In this document: positions 38,155-47,966 of the stretch, piece after piece
How the letters are laid out: each line of letters opens with the position of its first letter
How positions within the stretch are numbered: the first letter of the stretch is position 1
Assembly (NCBI GenBank): GCA_019429205.1
Contig: JAHYIT010000008.1
Location: 1-64,000 of the forward strand
Length of the DNA: 64,000 nt
Source: Mariniphaga sp.
GTDB taxonomy: Bacteria; Bacteroidota; Bacteroidia; Bacteroidales; Prolixibacteraceae
Direction of reading: 5' to 3'
Position numbers and translations under genes: made by a program
Notes under the pieces: generated by a model
What the model was told of the DNA's origin: nothing
Seen by the model: the letters and a program-made list of their open reading frames with translations, nothing else
Database searches by the model: none

Positions 38155-38193
38155 AAAAACCCGTGGTGCAATTTAGTTTACCACGGGTTTTTT
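38155..38193 (+). terminator. Terminator between convergent genes
   Basis: AAAACCCGTGGT and ACCACGGGTTTT form a 12-bp stem with a 12-base loop followed by Ts. It can serve the isomerase-like gene and, by its A-rich 5' side, the convergent small outer-membrane gene. Confidence 0.85.
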
Positions 38194-38197
38194 ATTT

Positions 38198-38830
38198 TCA
38201 AAACTTTCCAAATTTAAAAGTCAGCCCAAAATGCAATCCATTCAAAACATTTTCGTTCATTCCGGTTAATTCAATATTTGATGTGTAACGGTAACTTAGC
38301 GTTGCCGCTGTACGGAAAAATCTTGCCAGGTTAAATTCCAGTTCCACTGCAGGTTCCACTATAAAAAAGAAATCACCTTCTGCAGAATCGTACCGGGGAT
38401 GATCCCAGAAACCGGGAGCATAATGCCTGACCAGTCCGGCACCGCCTACGCCAAACAAAACAGGGAAAGCCACATGCACCGGCTTTAACCCGCCTAAAAT
38501 AGGCTCAATAAAAATTCCGCCATATCCACCTGCAAGTGAGTGCCTTACTTCAGTTTCATCCATCCATCTGTAAGTATCAAAATCATTTACAAAACCATAA
38601 CCGGCAATACCAACGGCTGTAGCATGGTTAAAAATAAGTGCCATCCGACCACCTGTAACCAGGGCATCTTTCCCGTCAATTTGCGAATAACCCATTGAAA
38701 AGCCTCCATAAAAGCCTAAACTTTTAGATTGTGAAAATAAAGTCTGAATTTCGTTTGGATTTTGATCATTCTGTGCATAAACAAAGGTGCATACCAATGT
38801 CAGCACAATCGACATTGTTAATTTTCTCAT
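38198..38830 (-). CDS. Small outer-membrane beta-barrel protein (unknown)
   Basis: A 210-residue exported protein. The start at 38830 (MRKLTMSIVLTLVCTFVYAQ) gives a clean signal peptide; the frame extends upstream to 38983 but that part overlaps the next gene. After the signal come alternating hydrophobic strands (SLGFYGGFSMGYSQ, GIAGYGFVND, GGYGGIFIEP), ending in FGLTFKFGKF, a typical barrel C-terminus. The family is not recognised by eye. The 55-base gap from the similar small barrel gene upstream suggests co-transcription. Confidence 0.7.
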   Translation of the reverse strand: MRKLTMSIVLTLVCTFVYAQNDQNPNEIQTLFSQSKSLGFYGGFSMGYSQIDGKDALVTGGRMALIFNHATAVGIAGYGFVNDFDTYRWMDETEVRHSLAGGYGGIFIEPILGGLKPVHVAFPVLFGVGGAGLVRHYAPGFWDHPRYDSAEGDFFFIVEPAVELEFNLARFFRTAATLSYRYTSNIELTGMNENVLNGLHFGLTFKFGKF

Positions 38831-38885
38831 AGCAATAAAATTTTTGTGATAAATAAAATTATAAATTCTGTTTCCTGTTTTAAGA

Positions 38886-39383
38886 TCAAAAAAGGTATTT
38901 AACAGTAAGTGCAAAATCGAGCAAACGGACATCGAACCCATGCCTGCCAAATACATCAAAAAAAGGTTTTGCTTCGAAGCCAACTTTTACGGGCGCTTCG
39001 TAAAAAAGATATTCAACTCCAATCAATCCGTCCAATCCGGCGAGTAAGGAACGCTGTGTGGCAAACCTCCTGATATTTCCCTCAACAACGGGTTCATCCC
39101 AGCTTTCGAAACCAAAATGAACACCGGCGCCGTAAAAAAACACCAGTTGATAAGAAAACGGAAATAAGTCGTATTGGTAGAATTCGGTTAAAGCATGTAA
39201 CTGAACACCACGGCTACGGACTGAAAGCAGGGCTCTTAGTGAGTGCATTTCGCTGGTGTAGTAACGGTATTCAATTCCCGGACTTATCCAACCTGCACGA
39301 ATTCCAGTCGCATGTTTAAAACCCTGGGCACTTGCACCTGTAATTGTTAAAATGAAAACTGCCACAAACAAAATCCGTTTCAT
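38886..39383 (-). CDS. Small outer-membrane protein (unknown)
   Basis: A 165-residue exported protein with signal MKRILFVAVFILTITGASAQ and strand-like segments (GIEYRYYTSE, LVFFYGAGVHFGFE, GLIGVEYLFYEAP) ending in aromatic FALTVKYLF. This suggests an eight-stranded barrel. It resembles generic Bacteroidota outer-membrane proteins of unknown role and precedes the second small barrel gene on the same strand. Confidence 0.7.
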   Translation of the reverse strand: MKRILFVAVFILTITGASAQGFKHATGIRAGWISPGIEYRYYTSEMHSLRALLSVRSRGVQLHALTEFYQYDLFPFSYQLVFFYGAGVHFGFESWDEPVVEGNIRRFATQRSLLAGLDGLIGVEYLFYEAPVKVGFEAKPFFDVFGRHGFDVRLLDFALTVKYLF

Positions 39384-39410
39384 GAAAGCATGTTTTTGGG
39401 TCTAATTTAC

Positions 39411-39884
39411 CTAATTTTTATGAATTACGCTTCCCGAACCCGAAACTTGTGATTCCACAACCGGGTTTCCCCCGTAAAATACATTCCCACTTCCTGAAAT
39501 TATGGCCTTCAACCAACGTTCAACATAAACCCAAACTTCTCCGGAACCGGAAACTTTTGCATTACAATCCCGAACATCCAGATCCCAGGCATCAATTTCG
39601 CCCGGACCGCTAACTATCATGTCAGCAACCCGCGAAGTGCCTGAAATATACAAAAGTCCTGACCCGGAAACCACCGCATCAGTTAAAAGTGCATCCACAG
39701 AAGTTTCGATGGAACCAGAGCCCGAAACCACAAAACGGAATTCTTCACCCCCAAAAAAACCGGTTGTAATACTACCCGAACCACTTTGAACAATTCCATC
39801 AATATAAGGAATCGTAACAAAAACTTCCACAGGCATACAGTTTCTCAAACTCGTCAGGCCCCGGGTATGAATTTTTAAATTGTT
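39411..39884 (-). pseudogene. 5'-truncated GIN-domain (DUF2807) gene
   Basis: The frame encodes the C-terminal part of a GIN/DUF2807 putative adhesin-head domain, with the repeated VSGSGS strands and the PYIDGIVQSGSG entry motif. It lacks a signal peptide and the first part of the domain. Recognisable sequence (NNLKIHTRGLTSLRN) begins directly after the tldE stop at 39887, with no ATG until MPVEVF at 39836; a TTG at 39848 is the other option. A normal family member is exported and longer. Truncation by deletion is the simplest reading. Confidence 0.7.
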
Positions 39885-39886
39885 CC

Positions 39887-41203
39887 TTATGCGCCGCTAA
39901 AATCAACCCCTTCGAACAGAATAGACGGAGTCAGCCACGATGAGTTTTCATTTACATCGTTTCCAACCTCCCCAATATTCGACCAGAGTTCCTGCATATT
40001 TCCGGTAATGTTCATTTCAGAAACCGGTTGAACAATTTTTCCTTTTTCAATAAGAAAACCTTCAATACCGTATGAAAAATCGCCTGTTGAACCGTTGCTG
40101 TTTCCGCCATTAAAGCCGGTTACCAAAATACCCCGGTCAACTGTGGCAACCAAACCGTCCAGATTTTTATCTCCCAATTTAAAAACCAGGTTGGTATTGC
40201 TGCCTGAAGTAGGCTCCATTTCAAGCTTTTTGCCATAATAGGTATCGATAAAATAATTTTTCAGTACTCCGTTTTCAAAAACCGGGCGTTTTTTGGTTGC
40301 CAGCCCTTCACTATCGAACAATCTGCTGCCACGGCCTGACATAATAAACGGATCATCCATTACCGAAAGTTTTTCTGAAAATACTTTTTCACCCAGCTTA
40401 TCAATCAGGAATGAATTTTTCTGTTGAATGGCCGAACCGTTCATTGCCGAAATTAGCGGTCCAAACAACCTCGAAACCGTTCGGTTCTCAACAATCATAG
40501 GCATTTTACCCGATTCCAGCTTTTTCTGCCCTATTTTTTGCAAGGCACGTTCAAGCGCTTTTTGGCCAATATCTTTTTTCTTCAGTTCATTGTAAAAAAT
40601 GGCCGATTCACTCCAGTGTGACTCCGGACGGGCATCGCCGCCTTTCACTGAAACCTGAGCATTCAGCCCGTAATATGAATTGGATGTGTCGCCTTCAAAA
40701 CCATTGCTGGTAACCATTACCCGCTCATTCAAACCGTCGTAATAACTTGCAGATACCGAAATAATGCGATCATCTTTTCCCAAAACTTCTTTTTCAGCCT
40801 CAAATGCAAGATTTATTTTTTCCTGTGGATCGTGATTGTCAAAACTTTTATCCAAAGTATTCAAATCCTGCCCGCCGCCTTTGTAATAAAGCTCCGGATT
40901 GGGCATTGTTCTGAATTCATCTTCAGAAAGATAACGGGTGCCTGCAATGGCTTCCTCAATAAACCGTACCAGTTCTTCCTTTTTCAGCCGGTTGGTGGAA
41001 TGAGCCGAATACCGGTTGTCCACAAAAAGCCGGATGGAAAGGTTGCTTTGAATCGCCTGTTCCAGTTTGTCTATTTTTTCTTCGCGCACTTCCACACTGC
41101 TACTCCGGCTGTTCGAAATGGAAACGCTTGCATGCTGAGCCCCGTTTTCCAGGGCATGGTTCATGGCCCATTTGGCCAGATCATATTTTTCCTGTTTTGT
41201 CAT
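39887..41203 (-). CDS. TldE/PmbA-like metalloprotease subunit
   Basis: A 438-residue TldD/PmbA-family protein lacking the HExxxH motif, so it is the PmbA/TldE-type partner that completes the heterodimeric protease with TldD. It shows the NSRSSSVEVREEKIDKLEQA N-terminal strand region and the C-terminal GFLIEKGKIVQPVSEMNITG segment of the family. It has no export signal, unlike its TldD neighbour upstream (29-base gap). In E. coli the pair processes microcin and CcdA-type peptides; the substrate here is unknown. Confidence 0.9.
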   Translation of the reverse strand: MTKQEKYDLAKWAMNHALENGAQHASVSISNSRSSSVEVREEKIDKLEQAIQSNLSIRLFVDNRYSAHSTNRLKKEELVRFIEEAIAGTRYLSEDEFRTMPNPELYYKGGGQDLNTLDKSFDNHDPQEKINLAFEAEKEVLGKDDRIISVSASYYDGLNERVMVTSNGFEGDTSNSYYGLNAQVSVKGGDARPESHWSESAIFYNELKKKDIGQKALERALQKIGQKKLESGKMPMIVENRTVSRLFGPLISAMNGSAIQQKNSFLIDKLGEKVFSEKLSVMDDPFIMSGRGSRLFDSEGLATKKRPVFENGVLKNYFIDTYYGKKLEMEPTSGSNTNLVFKLGDKNLDGLVATVDRGILVTGFNGGNSNGSTGDFSYGIEGFLIEKGKIVQPVSEMNITGNMQELWSNIGEVGNDVNENSSWLTPSILFEGVDFSGA

Positions 41204-41232
41204 TTTAGAAAATCTTTTGGATTATACATCAT

Positions 41233-42756
41233 TTAAACTGAACCACCAACTGTTAATTTTTTCACCAAAACGGTAGGCAACCCGCAGGTAACCGGAACCG
41301 ACTGGCCGCCTTTCCCGCAGGTCCACGTTCCGTTGTCTATCAAATAGTCGTTGGCCACCATGGTAATATCGGCCAGCACCTGTGGCCCGTTGCCAATAAT
41401 ATTAATGTCTTTAATGGGTTGGGTAAGTTTTCCTTTTTCAATAAGACACCCCGATTTTACAAAAAAGGTAAAGTCGCCGGCGCCAATTTTTACTTCGCCA
41501 TTACTGAAATTGTCCACATAAACACCGTAATCCACATTGGATATGATATCGTCTTTTGAATGAGGACCGGTTTCCATATAAGTAGCCCGCATACGTGGCA
41601 GAGGAATATTCCGGAATGATTCGCGCCTTCCGTTTCCGGTGGGTTCAACCCCATAATATTTTGAACTGATGCGGTCGTGAATGTAGCTGTTTAACATGCC
41701 ATCCTTAACCAGGTAAGTTTTCTGAACGGTATTCCCTTCATCGTCCACATTTATCGAACCGCGGTTATTTTCCAGCGTTCCGTCGTCGATAATGTTCACA
41801 AAACTTTCGGCCACTTTTTTGCCCATTTTATCGCTGAAAATGGAAGTTCCTTTCCGGTTGAAATCGGCTTCAAAAGTATGGCCAATGGCTTCGTGCAGTA
41901 AAATACCTGACCCTCCGGCTCCCATAACAACAGGCATTTCGCCGGCTTTAGGTTTGGTGGCTTCAAAAAGCAGGTTGGTGCGATCTACAGCTTCATGCGC
42001 CAGTTCATCCACCAAATTTTCAGTAAGCCATTCAAAACCTTTTCTGAATGAACGGGCAGCATAGGCATTTTCAATTTTACCATCCTTTTGCATAATGCAG
42101 ACTGCACCAAAATTAATCATTGGACGGTAATCGTAAGTAAGGCGGCCTTCAGAATTGTAAAACAGCATATATGATGTTTCGTCGCTCATAAAAGCATTCA
42201 CTTTTATTACTTTTTCATCGAGTGAAAAAACTTTATCGTTAATTTTCTGAACGAACGGAACTTTATCTTCTACAGAAACTTCCTCCCATTTGCGGGAAAT
42301 ATTGTAATAACTGGCTGGTACTTTTTCATTTATTTCTGCCGGAGCAAAACTGCTGCTACTATTTGCAATATTGGCAGCCATTTTGGCTGCATTCAGCATG
42401 GCATCAAGTGTTATGGTTTCTGAATAGGCAAAACCCGTTTGGTCGCCCTTAAGAACCCTGATGCCCACACCAAAACCAATATTGGAAAAAGCCCGGTTCA
42501 CTTTTCCGTCTTCAAGTCCCAGACTGTTGGATTTTTTGTGTTCAAAAAACAAATCGGCATAATCGCCGCCTTTACTCATGGCTGCAGCAATTACTTTTTG
42601 CAGCATTTCGGCCGAAACCTCAAAATGGTCTAAATAATTTTTCACGTTTCCTGATATTTGAACGTTTTGAAATGACTGCAAAAATGGTGGCAATAAAATG
42701 CATCCGGCTGCCGTCACTCCGGTTGTTTTAATAAAATTTCGTCTGTTTGTTCTCAT
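41233..42756 (-). CDS. TldD-like metalloprotease with twin-arginine signal
   Basis: A 507-residue TldD-family protease. The zinc motif HEAIGH starts at His288 (HExxxH, with Glu289 and His292). The N-terminus is a twin-arginine signal: RTNRRNFIKTTGVTAAG followed by a hydrophobic stretch, so it is predicted to be folded and then exported by Tat. It pairs with the TldE-like gene 29 bases downstream, which has no signal of its own. Cytoplasmic TldD of Proteobacteria lacks such a signal. Confidence 0.92.
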   Translation of the reverse strand: MRTNRRNFIKTTGVTAAGCILLPPFLQSFQNVQISGNVKNYLDHFEVSAEMLQKVIAAAMSKGGDYADLFFEHKKSNSLGLEDGKVNRAFSNIGFGVGIRVLKGDQTGFAYSETITLDAMLNAAKMAANIANSSSSFAPAEINEKVPASYYNISRKWEEVSVEDKVPFVQKINDKVFSLDEKVIKVNAFMSDETSYMLFYNSEGRLTYDYRPMINFGAVCIMQKDGKIENAYAARSFRKGFEWLTENLVDELAHEAVDRTNLLFEATKPKAGEMPVVMGAGGSGILLHEAIGHTFEADFNRKGTSIFSDKMGKKVAESFVNIIDDGTLENNRGSINVDDEGNTVQKTYLVKDGMLNSYIHDRISSKYYGVEPTGNGRRESFRNIPLPRMRATYMETGPHSKDDIISNVDYGVYVDNFSNGEVKIGAGDFTFFVKSGCLIEKGKLTQPIKDINIIGNGPQVLADITMVANDYLIDNGTWTCGKGGQSVPVTCGLPTVLVKKLTVGGSV

Positions 42757-43117
42757 CTCCTGTTAAAAATTTTGAAGGTAAAAATAATCAAATGCAAATA
42801 ATGTGGATAATTTATTTCGATAAGAATTAGACAGAACTAACAACTGAATATTACAATCCGTTCAACATTTTTGTTTTGCATGCAAAATTTATCCCCCAAA
42901 AATATTCCATAAATACTTTTAGAAATTAAAATTAACTTACCCCTAAAATATCATACCCTAAAATCAAAATATTACATTTTTTTGGAAGATTCATTCTATT
43001 TTTTGCGGGTTTGTTAAAAAAATATCAACTTTTTTGAAAATTTACCCTGCTTTTTAATAGGGTGATTGTGAAAAACACCTATTTTTGGTTCAGAAATAAT
43101 TTTTAAATTTTTTAGCT
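42757..43117. promoter_or_regulatory. Long AT-rich region upstream of glnN
   Basis: A 361-base gap between divergent tldD and glnN, strongly AT-rich. Near its glnN end lies the promoter described separately at 43056-43087. A repeated run of A/T tracts is visible, but no further gene or structured RNA was recognised. Confidence 0.5.
43056..43087 (+). promoter_or_regulatory. glnN promoter
   Basis: TATTTTTG (43080-43087) fits TAnnTTTG exactly. A TTG at 43056-43058 stands 21 bases before it, suiting the minus-33 element. The ATG is 30 bases after the box. Confidence 0.65.
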
Positions 43118-45307
43118 ATGGCACAGTTCAGATTAAAAGCATTGGAAGAAGTTCTCAACCGTGAACCAAAAGATTTTGTGAGAGAGGACAACCTGGTATC
43201 CGACTATTACGGGAAATTGGTATTTGATCAGCCCAAAATGAAAAAATACCTTTCAAAAGAAGCATTCAGTGCCGTAATGGATGCCATTGACAATGGAACG
43301 ACCATTGACAGAAAGATGTCCAATCAGATTGCACAGGGAATGAAATCGTGGGCGCTTGAAAACGGTGCAACGCACTACACTCACTGGTTTCAGCCACTTA
43401 CCGACTCAACAGCAGAAAAGCATGATGCATTTATTGACCACAGCGAAAAAGGTGGTGTTATTGAAGGATTTTCAGGAACATTGCTTGCACAGCAGGAACC
43501 CGATGCTTCTTCTTTTCCGAGCGGTGGTATAAGGCAAACTTTTGAAGCCCGCGGTTATACAGCCTGGGACCCGTCTTCGCCGGCATTTATCAGCGAAACT
43601 ACCTTATCCATTCCTACTGTATTCATTTCGTACACCGGGGAAGCACTTGATTATAAAACCCCGCTTTTAAGAGCATTGCACTCCATTGACAAATCGGCAA
43701 CGGCAGTTTGTCAGTATTTCGATAAAAATGTAAGTTCGGTGAAGGCTAACCTGGGTTGGGAACAGGAATATTTTTTAATTGATGAAGCTTTGTTTATGGC
43801 CCGGCCCGACCTGATGCTTACCGGAAGAACTTTAATGGGACATGCCTCATCAAAAGACCAGCAACTGGATGACCACTATTTTTCTTCCATACCAACCCGC
43901 GTTAACCGGTTTATGCAGGATGTGGAAAACGAAGCTTACAAACTGGGCATTCCGGTAAAAACCCGACACAACGAGGTTGCACCAAACCAGTTTGAGCTTG
44001 CACCTATTTACGAAGAAGCCAACCTGGCCAACGACCACAACCAATTAATAATGGATATTATGCTGAAAATTGCCCGCAGGCACAAATTCCGCATTCTTTA
44101 CCACGAAAAACCGTTTGCCGGAATTAACGGATCGGGTAAGCACAACAACTGGTCGCTGTCAACCAATACCGGCGTAAACCTTTATTCACCCGGAAAAAAT
44201 CCAAAATCGAACCTACTGTTCCTGACTTTTGTAATCAACACATTAAAAGCAGTTTACGACAATCAGGATTTACTACGCGCCAGCATTTACCATGCAGGAA
44301 ACCAGCACAGGCTGGGAGCAAACGAAGCACCGCCTTCAATTATATCCGCATTTTTAGGCACCGAAGTTTCCAAAATGCTCGATTTAATGGAAGAATCGGT
44401 AGTTGACCGTAAAATGACCCCGGATGAAAAAACCGCCCTTAAGTTAAATATTGGACGTATTCCCGAAATTATTCTCGACAATACCGACCGAAACCGTACT
44501 TCGCCTTTTGCTTTCACCGGAAACCGGTTCGAATTCCGTGCCGTTGGTTCATCGGCTAACTGTGCTTCGGCATTGATTGCCTTGAATACTGTTGTGTCCA
44601 ACCAACTTCAAAAGTTTAAAACTGAAGTTGATGAATTAATTGAAAAAGGAACCAAAAAAGATGAAGCCATCTTCCAGGTGCTCAAAGAGCTGATTATCGC
44701 GTCAAAACTCATCCGTTTTAATGGTGACGGTTATAGTGCCGAGTGGGTTGAAGAAGCTGCAAAACGGGGGTTAACCAACGTAAACAGCGTACCCGAAGCT
44801 CTTTCGGTATATGCCCGCCCTGACGTTATTGAAATGTTTGAAAATATGGGAATTCTTAACCAGTCAGAACTGCATGGAAGGGTTGAAGTAGAATTTGAAA
44901 AATTTATTATGAAAATTCAGATTGAAGCACGCGTTTTGGGCGACCTTGCCATCAATCATATTGTTCCGGTGGCTGTTGCATACCAGACTACACTTCTGAA
45001 AAATGTTAAAAACATTAAAGAAGTATTTCCTGCCGATGAGTTTGAACAACTGGCCGGCGCCCGCTTGGATCTTATCAGGGAAATTGGCGGACATATTTCA
45101 GCCATCAAAGCCAAAAGAAAAGAGATGATTGATGCCAGGAAAAGAGCGAATGTGATTGAGGAGGTTATTGAAAAAGCAAAAGCTTACGATGAAACGGTTC
45201 GTCCTTACCTTTCAGATATCCGCTACCACATTGATAAGCTGGAACTGATTGTTGACAATGAACTCTGGCCACTTCCAAAATACCGTGAATTACTCTTTGT
45301 CAGATAA
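43118..45307 (+). CDS. glnN: Glutamine synthetase type III
   Basis: Makes glutamine from glutamate, ATP and ammonium. The 729-residue length is diagnostic of the GlnN (GSIII) family found in Bacteroidota. Family motifs include THYTHWFQPLTDSTAEKHDA, KTRHNEVAPNQFELAP and GINGSGKHNNWSLSTNTG, all intact. It is transcribed alone, with its own promoter and a strong terminator at 45333. It pairs functionally with gdhA at 6980. Confidence 0.97.
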   Translation: MAQFRLKALEEVLNREPKDFVREDNLVSDYYGKLVFDQPKMKKYLSKEAFSAVMDAIDNGTTIDRKMSNQIAQGMKSWALENGATHYTHWFQPLTDSTAEKHDAFIDHSEKGGVIEGFSGTLLAQQEPDASSFPSGGIRQTFEARGYTAWDPSSPAFISETTLSIPTVFISYTGEALDYKTPLLRALHSIDKSATAVCQYFDKNVSSVKANLGWEQEYFLIDEALFMARPDLMLTGRTLMGHASSKDQQLDDHYFSSIPTRVNRFMQDVENEAYKLGIPVKTRHNEVAPNQFELAPIYEEANLANDHNQLIMDIMLKIARRHKFRILYHEKPFAGINGSGKHNNWSLSTNTGVNLYSPGKNPKSNLLFLTFVINTLKAVYDNQDLLRASIYHAGNQHRLGANEAPPSIISAFLGTEVSKMLDLMEESVVDRKMTPDEKTALKLNIGRIPEIILDNTDRNRTSPFAFTGNRFEFRAVGSSANCASALIALNTVVSNQLQKFKTEVDELIEKGTKKDEAIFQVLKELIIASKLIRFNGDGYSAEWVEEAAKRGLTNVNSVPEALSVYARPDVIEMFENMGILNQSELHGRVEVEFEKFIMKIQIEARVLGDLAINHIVPVAVAYQTTLLKNVKNIKEVFPADEFEQLAGARLDLIREIGGHISAIKAKRKEMIDARKRANVIEEVIEKAKAYDETVRPYLSDIRYHIDKLELIVDNELWPLPKYRELLFVR

Positions 45308-45332
45308 TTAACAACATTTTAATCTCAAATAT

Positions 45333-45369
45333 AAAGAGGCTCGGCAATTGCGATGAGCCTCTTTTTTTT
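45333..45369 (+). terminator. Terminator after glnN
   Basis: AAAGAGGCTC and GAGCCTCTTT form a 10-bp stem with a 12-base loop and an eight-T run. Confidence 0.9.
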
Positions 45370-45452
45370 CATTCTATACTTAAAATGCTATAAAGCCGTT
45401 ATTTTTACAACCAATAAAAAAAATAATTTACTTTTACTTTCCGAAAGTTGAA

Positions 45453-47453
45453 ATGGGAATGAATAAATACGTCAGGTTAATCATTTTTTCGATAATAGCT
45501 GTTTTTTTGGCGTCGTGTGGTGCAAGCAGATTAGGACGCGATGCATTGCTATCACATCAAATTGGAGAATATTACAAAGCCATTGAAAAATACCGTAAAG
45601 CAAGCCGAAAAGAAAAAGACCGGGTAAAACGAAGGGAATATGCCTATTCCATTGCCGAGTGTTACCATTACATTGGCGATTACGAGCGGGCTGCGTTGTA
45701 TTACCAAAATGCAATTCGCAGGGGTTACGAAAACCCGGAAGCACTTTTTCATTTGGCAGAAATGTTTCGGTTCACCCAAAAATACGAAGACGCAATAGAA
45801 ACATACCGGATTTTTCTCGATTCCGTTCCGGGCCACGACCGGGCACGGGCAGGCTTGGAAGCCATTCGTAAAACCCAGGAATGGATTGCCAAACCAACCC
45901 GACACATCATTAATCCCATTAAAGAAATAAATTCACGGGAAAGCGACTATTCGCCGGTTTTTGTTGGTGGCCGGGATAATGAAGTGATTTTTACCTCCTC
46001 CAGGCAGGCAGCAACCGGAAAACGGAAAAGCATGATTACCGGCCAGGATTATACCGATCTGTTCAGGGCAACATTCAGTGTACAGCGCCAAAAGTGGGAA
46101 CAACCCCAATTGCTCGATGAAAACCTGATTATCAATTCCAGTGATGAAGATGGTGCAGCAACGCTTTCTTCAACGGGCGAACAAATGATTTTTACCCGTG
46201 CCCGCTACGATAAAGCACAATCATTGGGTGCAGAACTTTATTCCACTTCGCAATCACGTGGCTCCTGGTCTGAGCCCATCAAACTGCAGGTGGTTGGCGA
46301 CAGCCTGATTGCTGCCCACCCCTCATTAAGTGCCGATGGTTCGGTGCTTTATTTTGTTTCTGATATGCCGGGCGGAATGGGTGGTAAAGATATCTGGCGA
46401 GCCGAAAAAAGTGGCGGCACATTTGTTAATCCTGAAAATCTGGGCGAACCCGTAAATACCCCCGGCGACGAAATGTTCCCTTTTATCAGGGATAATGGCG
46501 AACTCTATTTTTCATCGAATTATCACATGGGTATGGGCGGTCTCGATATTTTTAAAGCAGTTGAAGATGAAGATGGCAACTGGACCATAGAAAACATGGG
46601 ATACCCGATGAATTCTCCTTCCGACGATTTCGGAATTGCATTCGTTGAAGGAAAAAACAAAGGCATGTTTTCTTCAAACCGGAAAGGTTCAAGGAGTGAC
46701 GATCTTTATGAATTTGTTGTTCCGCCAAAAATTTTCAGGGTTGAAGGTGAAGTTTTTGATAAGGAAAACGGATCAAGAATCGATGGAGCCAATGTCCGGA
46801 TTATTGGAACCGACGGAACCAGCCTCCGGTTACGTACCCAAAATGGAAGATTCCAAATGACTCTTAAACCTGAAACAGAATACATTTTTGCTGCGTTTAA
46901 AGACGGATATCTGCGCGACAAAGCTTCGGCAAATACCATCGGACTCGAAGACAGTAAAAATTTCAGGTTTGAATTGTACCTCACACCAACCGATGCGCCG
47001 GTAAATCTGGAAAACATCAACTACGAATTTGGAAGCTGGGAACTTTTACCCGAATCGAAAACAGCCCTCGATACGCTTGTGGCTACACTCATGTTCAATC
47101 CAACCATTATCATTGAAATTATGTCGCATACCGACCATGTGGGCAGTGACCAGTTTAATTTTGAACTTTCGCAAAAACGCGCGCAAAGTGTAGTGGATTA
47201 CCTCATTGAAAAAGGAATTAGCCCGCAGCGACTTGTGGCCAAAGGTTATGGAGAAACATGGCCAAAAGAGGTAACCCGCAGCCTGGCCAGGCAATACGAT
47301 TTCCTCAAAAGAGGGGACGAACTCACCGAAGAATTTATATTGAATTTGCCGGAAGACCAAAGAGAAGCAGCACAGGCCATAAACCGCCGCACGGAATTCA
47401 GAGTACTTTCAACCGATTTCATCGAGAGGTTTAACGCAGAACCGGAACAGTAA
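45453..47453 (+). CDS. PorE-like lipoprotein: TPR, beta-propeller, carboxypeptidase-regulatory and OmpA domains
   Basis: A 666-residue lipoprotein (lipobox FLASC, Cys22). In order it has TPR helices (about 30-150), a PD40/WD40-like propeller with FTSSR, FVSDMPGG and FSSNYHMG repeats (about 165-420), a regulatory beta-sandwich (about 425-510) and an OmpA-like peptidoglycan-binding domain (about 520-650). The last contains IMSHTDHVGSDQFNFELSQK and INRRTEFRV. This domain order matches PorE of the type IX secretion system; related OmpA proteins of gliding and T9SS clusters share it. The start at 45453 gives a normal signal. A truncated M23 gene follows two bases after its stop. Confidence 0.85.
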   Translation: MGMNKYVRLIIFSIIAVFLASCGASRLGRDALLSHQIGEYYKAIEKYRKASRKEKDRVKRREYAYSIAECYHYIGDYERAALYYQNAIRRGYENPEALFHLAEMFRFTQKYEDAIETYRIFLDSVPGHDRARAGLEAIRKTQEWIAKPTRHIINPIKEINSRESDYSPVFVGGRDNEVIFTSSRQAATGKRKSMITGQDYTDLFRATFSVQRQKWEQPQLLDENLIINSSDEDGAATLSSTGEQMIFTRARYDKAQSLGAELYSTSQSRGSWSEPIKLQVVGDSLIAAHPSLSADGSVLYFVSDMPGGMGGKDIWRAEKSGGTFVNPENLGEPVNTPGDEMFPFIRDNGELYFSSNYHMGMGGLDIFKAVEDEDGNWTIENMGYPMNSPSDDFGIAFVEGKNKGMFSSNRKGSRSDDLYEFVVPPKIFRVEGEVFDKENGSRIDGANVRIIGTDGTSLRLRTQNGRFQMTLKPETEYIFAAFKDGYLRDKASANTIGLEDSKNFRFELYLTPTDAPVNLENINYEFGSWELLPESKTALDTLVATLMFNPTIIIEIMSHTDHVGSDQFNFELSQKRAQSVVDYLIEKGISPQRLVAKGYGETWPKEVTRSLARQYDFLKRGDELTEEFILNLPEDQREAAQAINRRTEFRVLSTDFIERFNAEPEQ

Positions 47454-47454
47454 A

Positions 47455-47907
47455 AAAGGCAAAATGGTGGTGGTCGATCACGGCAACAGCCTTGAAACAA
47501 GTTATGCACATCTTTCTGATTTTTTAGTTGATGTGGACGATTTTGTGGTAAAAGGCCAGCCTGTTGGGTTAGCCGGAAGTACGGGACGGGCAACAACCAA
47601 TCATCTGCACTTTGAAATACGTGAGGGAAACAGGCCTTTCGACCCGGAACTGCTTTTCGATTTTGAAAACGGAATAATTCGGTCGGAAGTGCAAAATGCT
47701 TATAATCTGACAGAACTTCATAATACACTAAAACCTTCCGGATATTCTGTAAACGAACCGGTTCCCGAAAGTTATATTGTAAAGAACGGCGATTCTCTTT
47801 GGAAAATATCACGAAAGTTCCGTACTCCTTTAAAAACTTTGTATTTACTGAATGGCTTGAGCGAAAATTCTGTTTTGCAGACAGGTATGGTTTTAAAAAT
47901 ATATTGA
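47455..47907 (+). pseudogene. 5'-truncated M23 (LytM)/LysM peptidoglycan hydrolase
   Basis: Coding begins abruptly with GKMVVVDHGNSLETSYAHLS, which is the middle of an M23 peptidase domain, one base after the PorE-like stop. It continues through the HLHFEIREG active-site strand and a C-terminal LysM domain (SYIVKNGDSLWKISRKF). The signal peptide, linker and first zinc ligand (the H of HxxxD) are missing. The ATG at 47464 gives an open frame but not a functional peptidase. The rest of the gene was probably deleted. Confidence 0.8.
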
Positions 47908-47966
47908 AAAAAAGTAAACAAGTTTTGTATAAACTCGTTGAAATAAACAAATCTTATCTTATAGTT

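Noticed and set aside
47799-47966. Longer version of the small membrane protein from 47799
   Set aside because: This part overlaps the M23/LysM remnant in another frame and lacks protein-like character; the ATG at 47967 gives a natural membrane-protein start.
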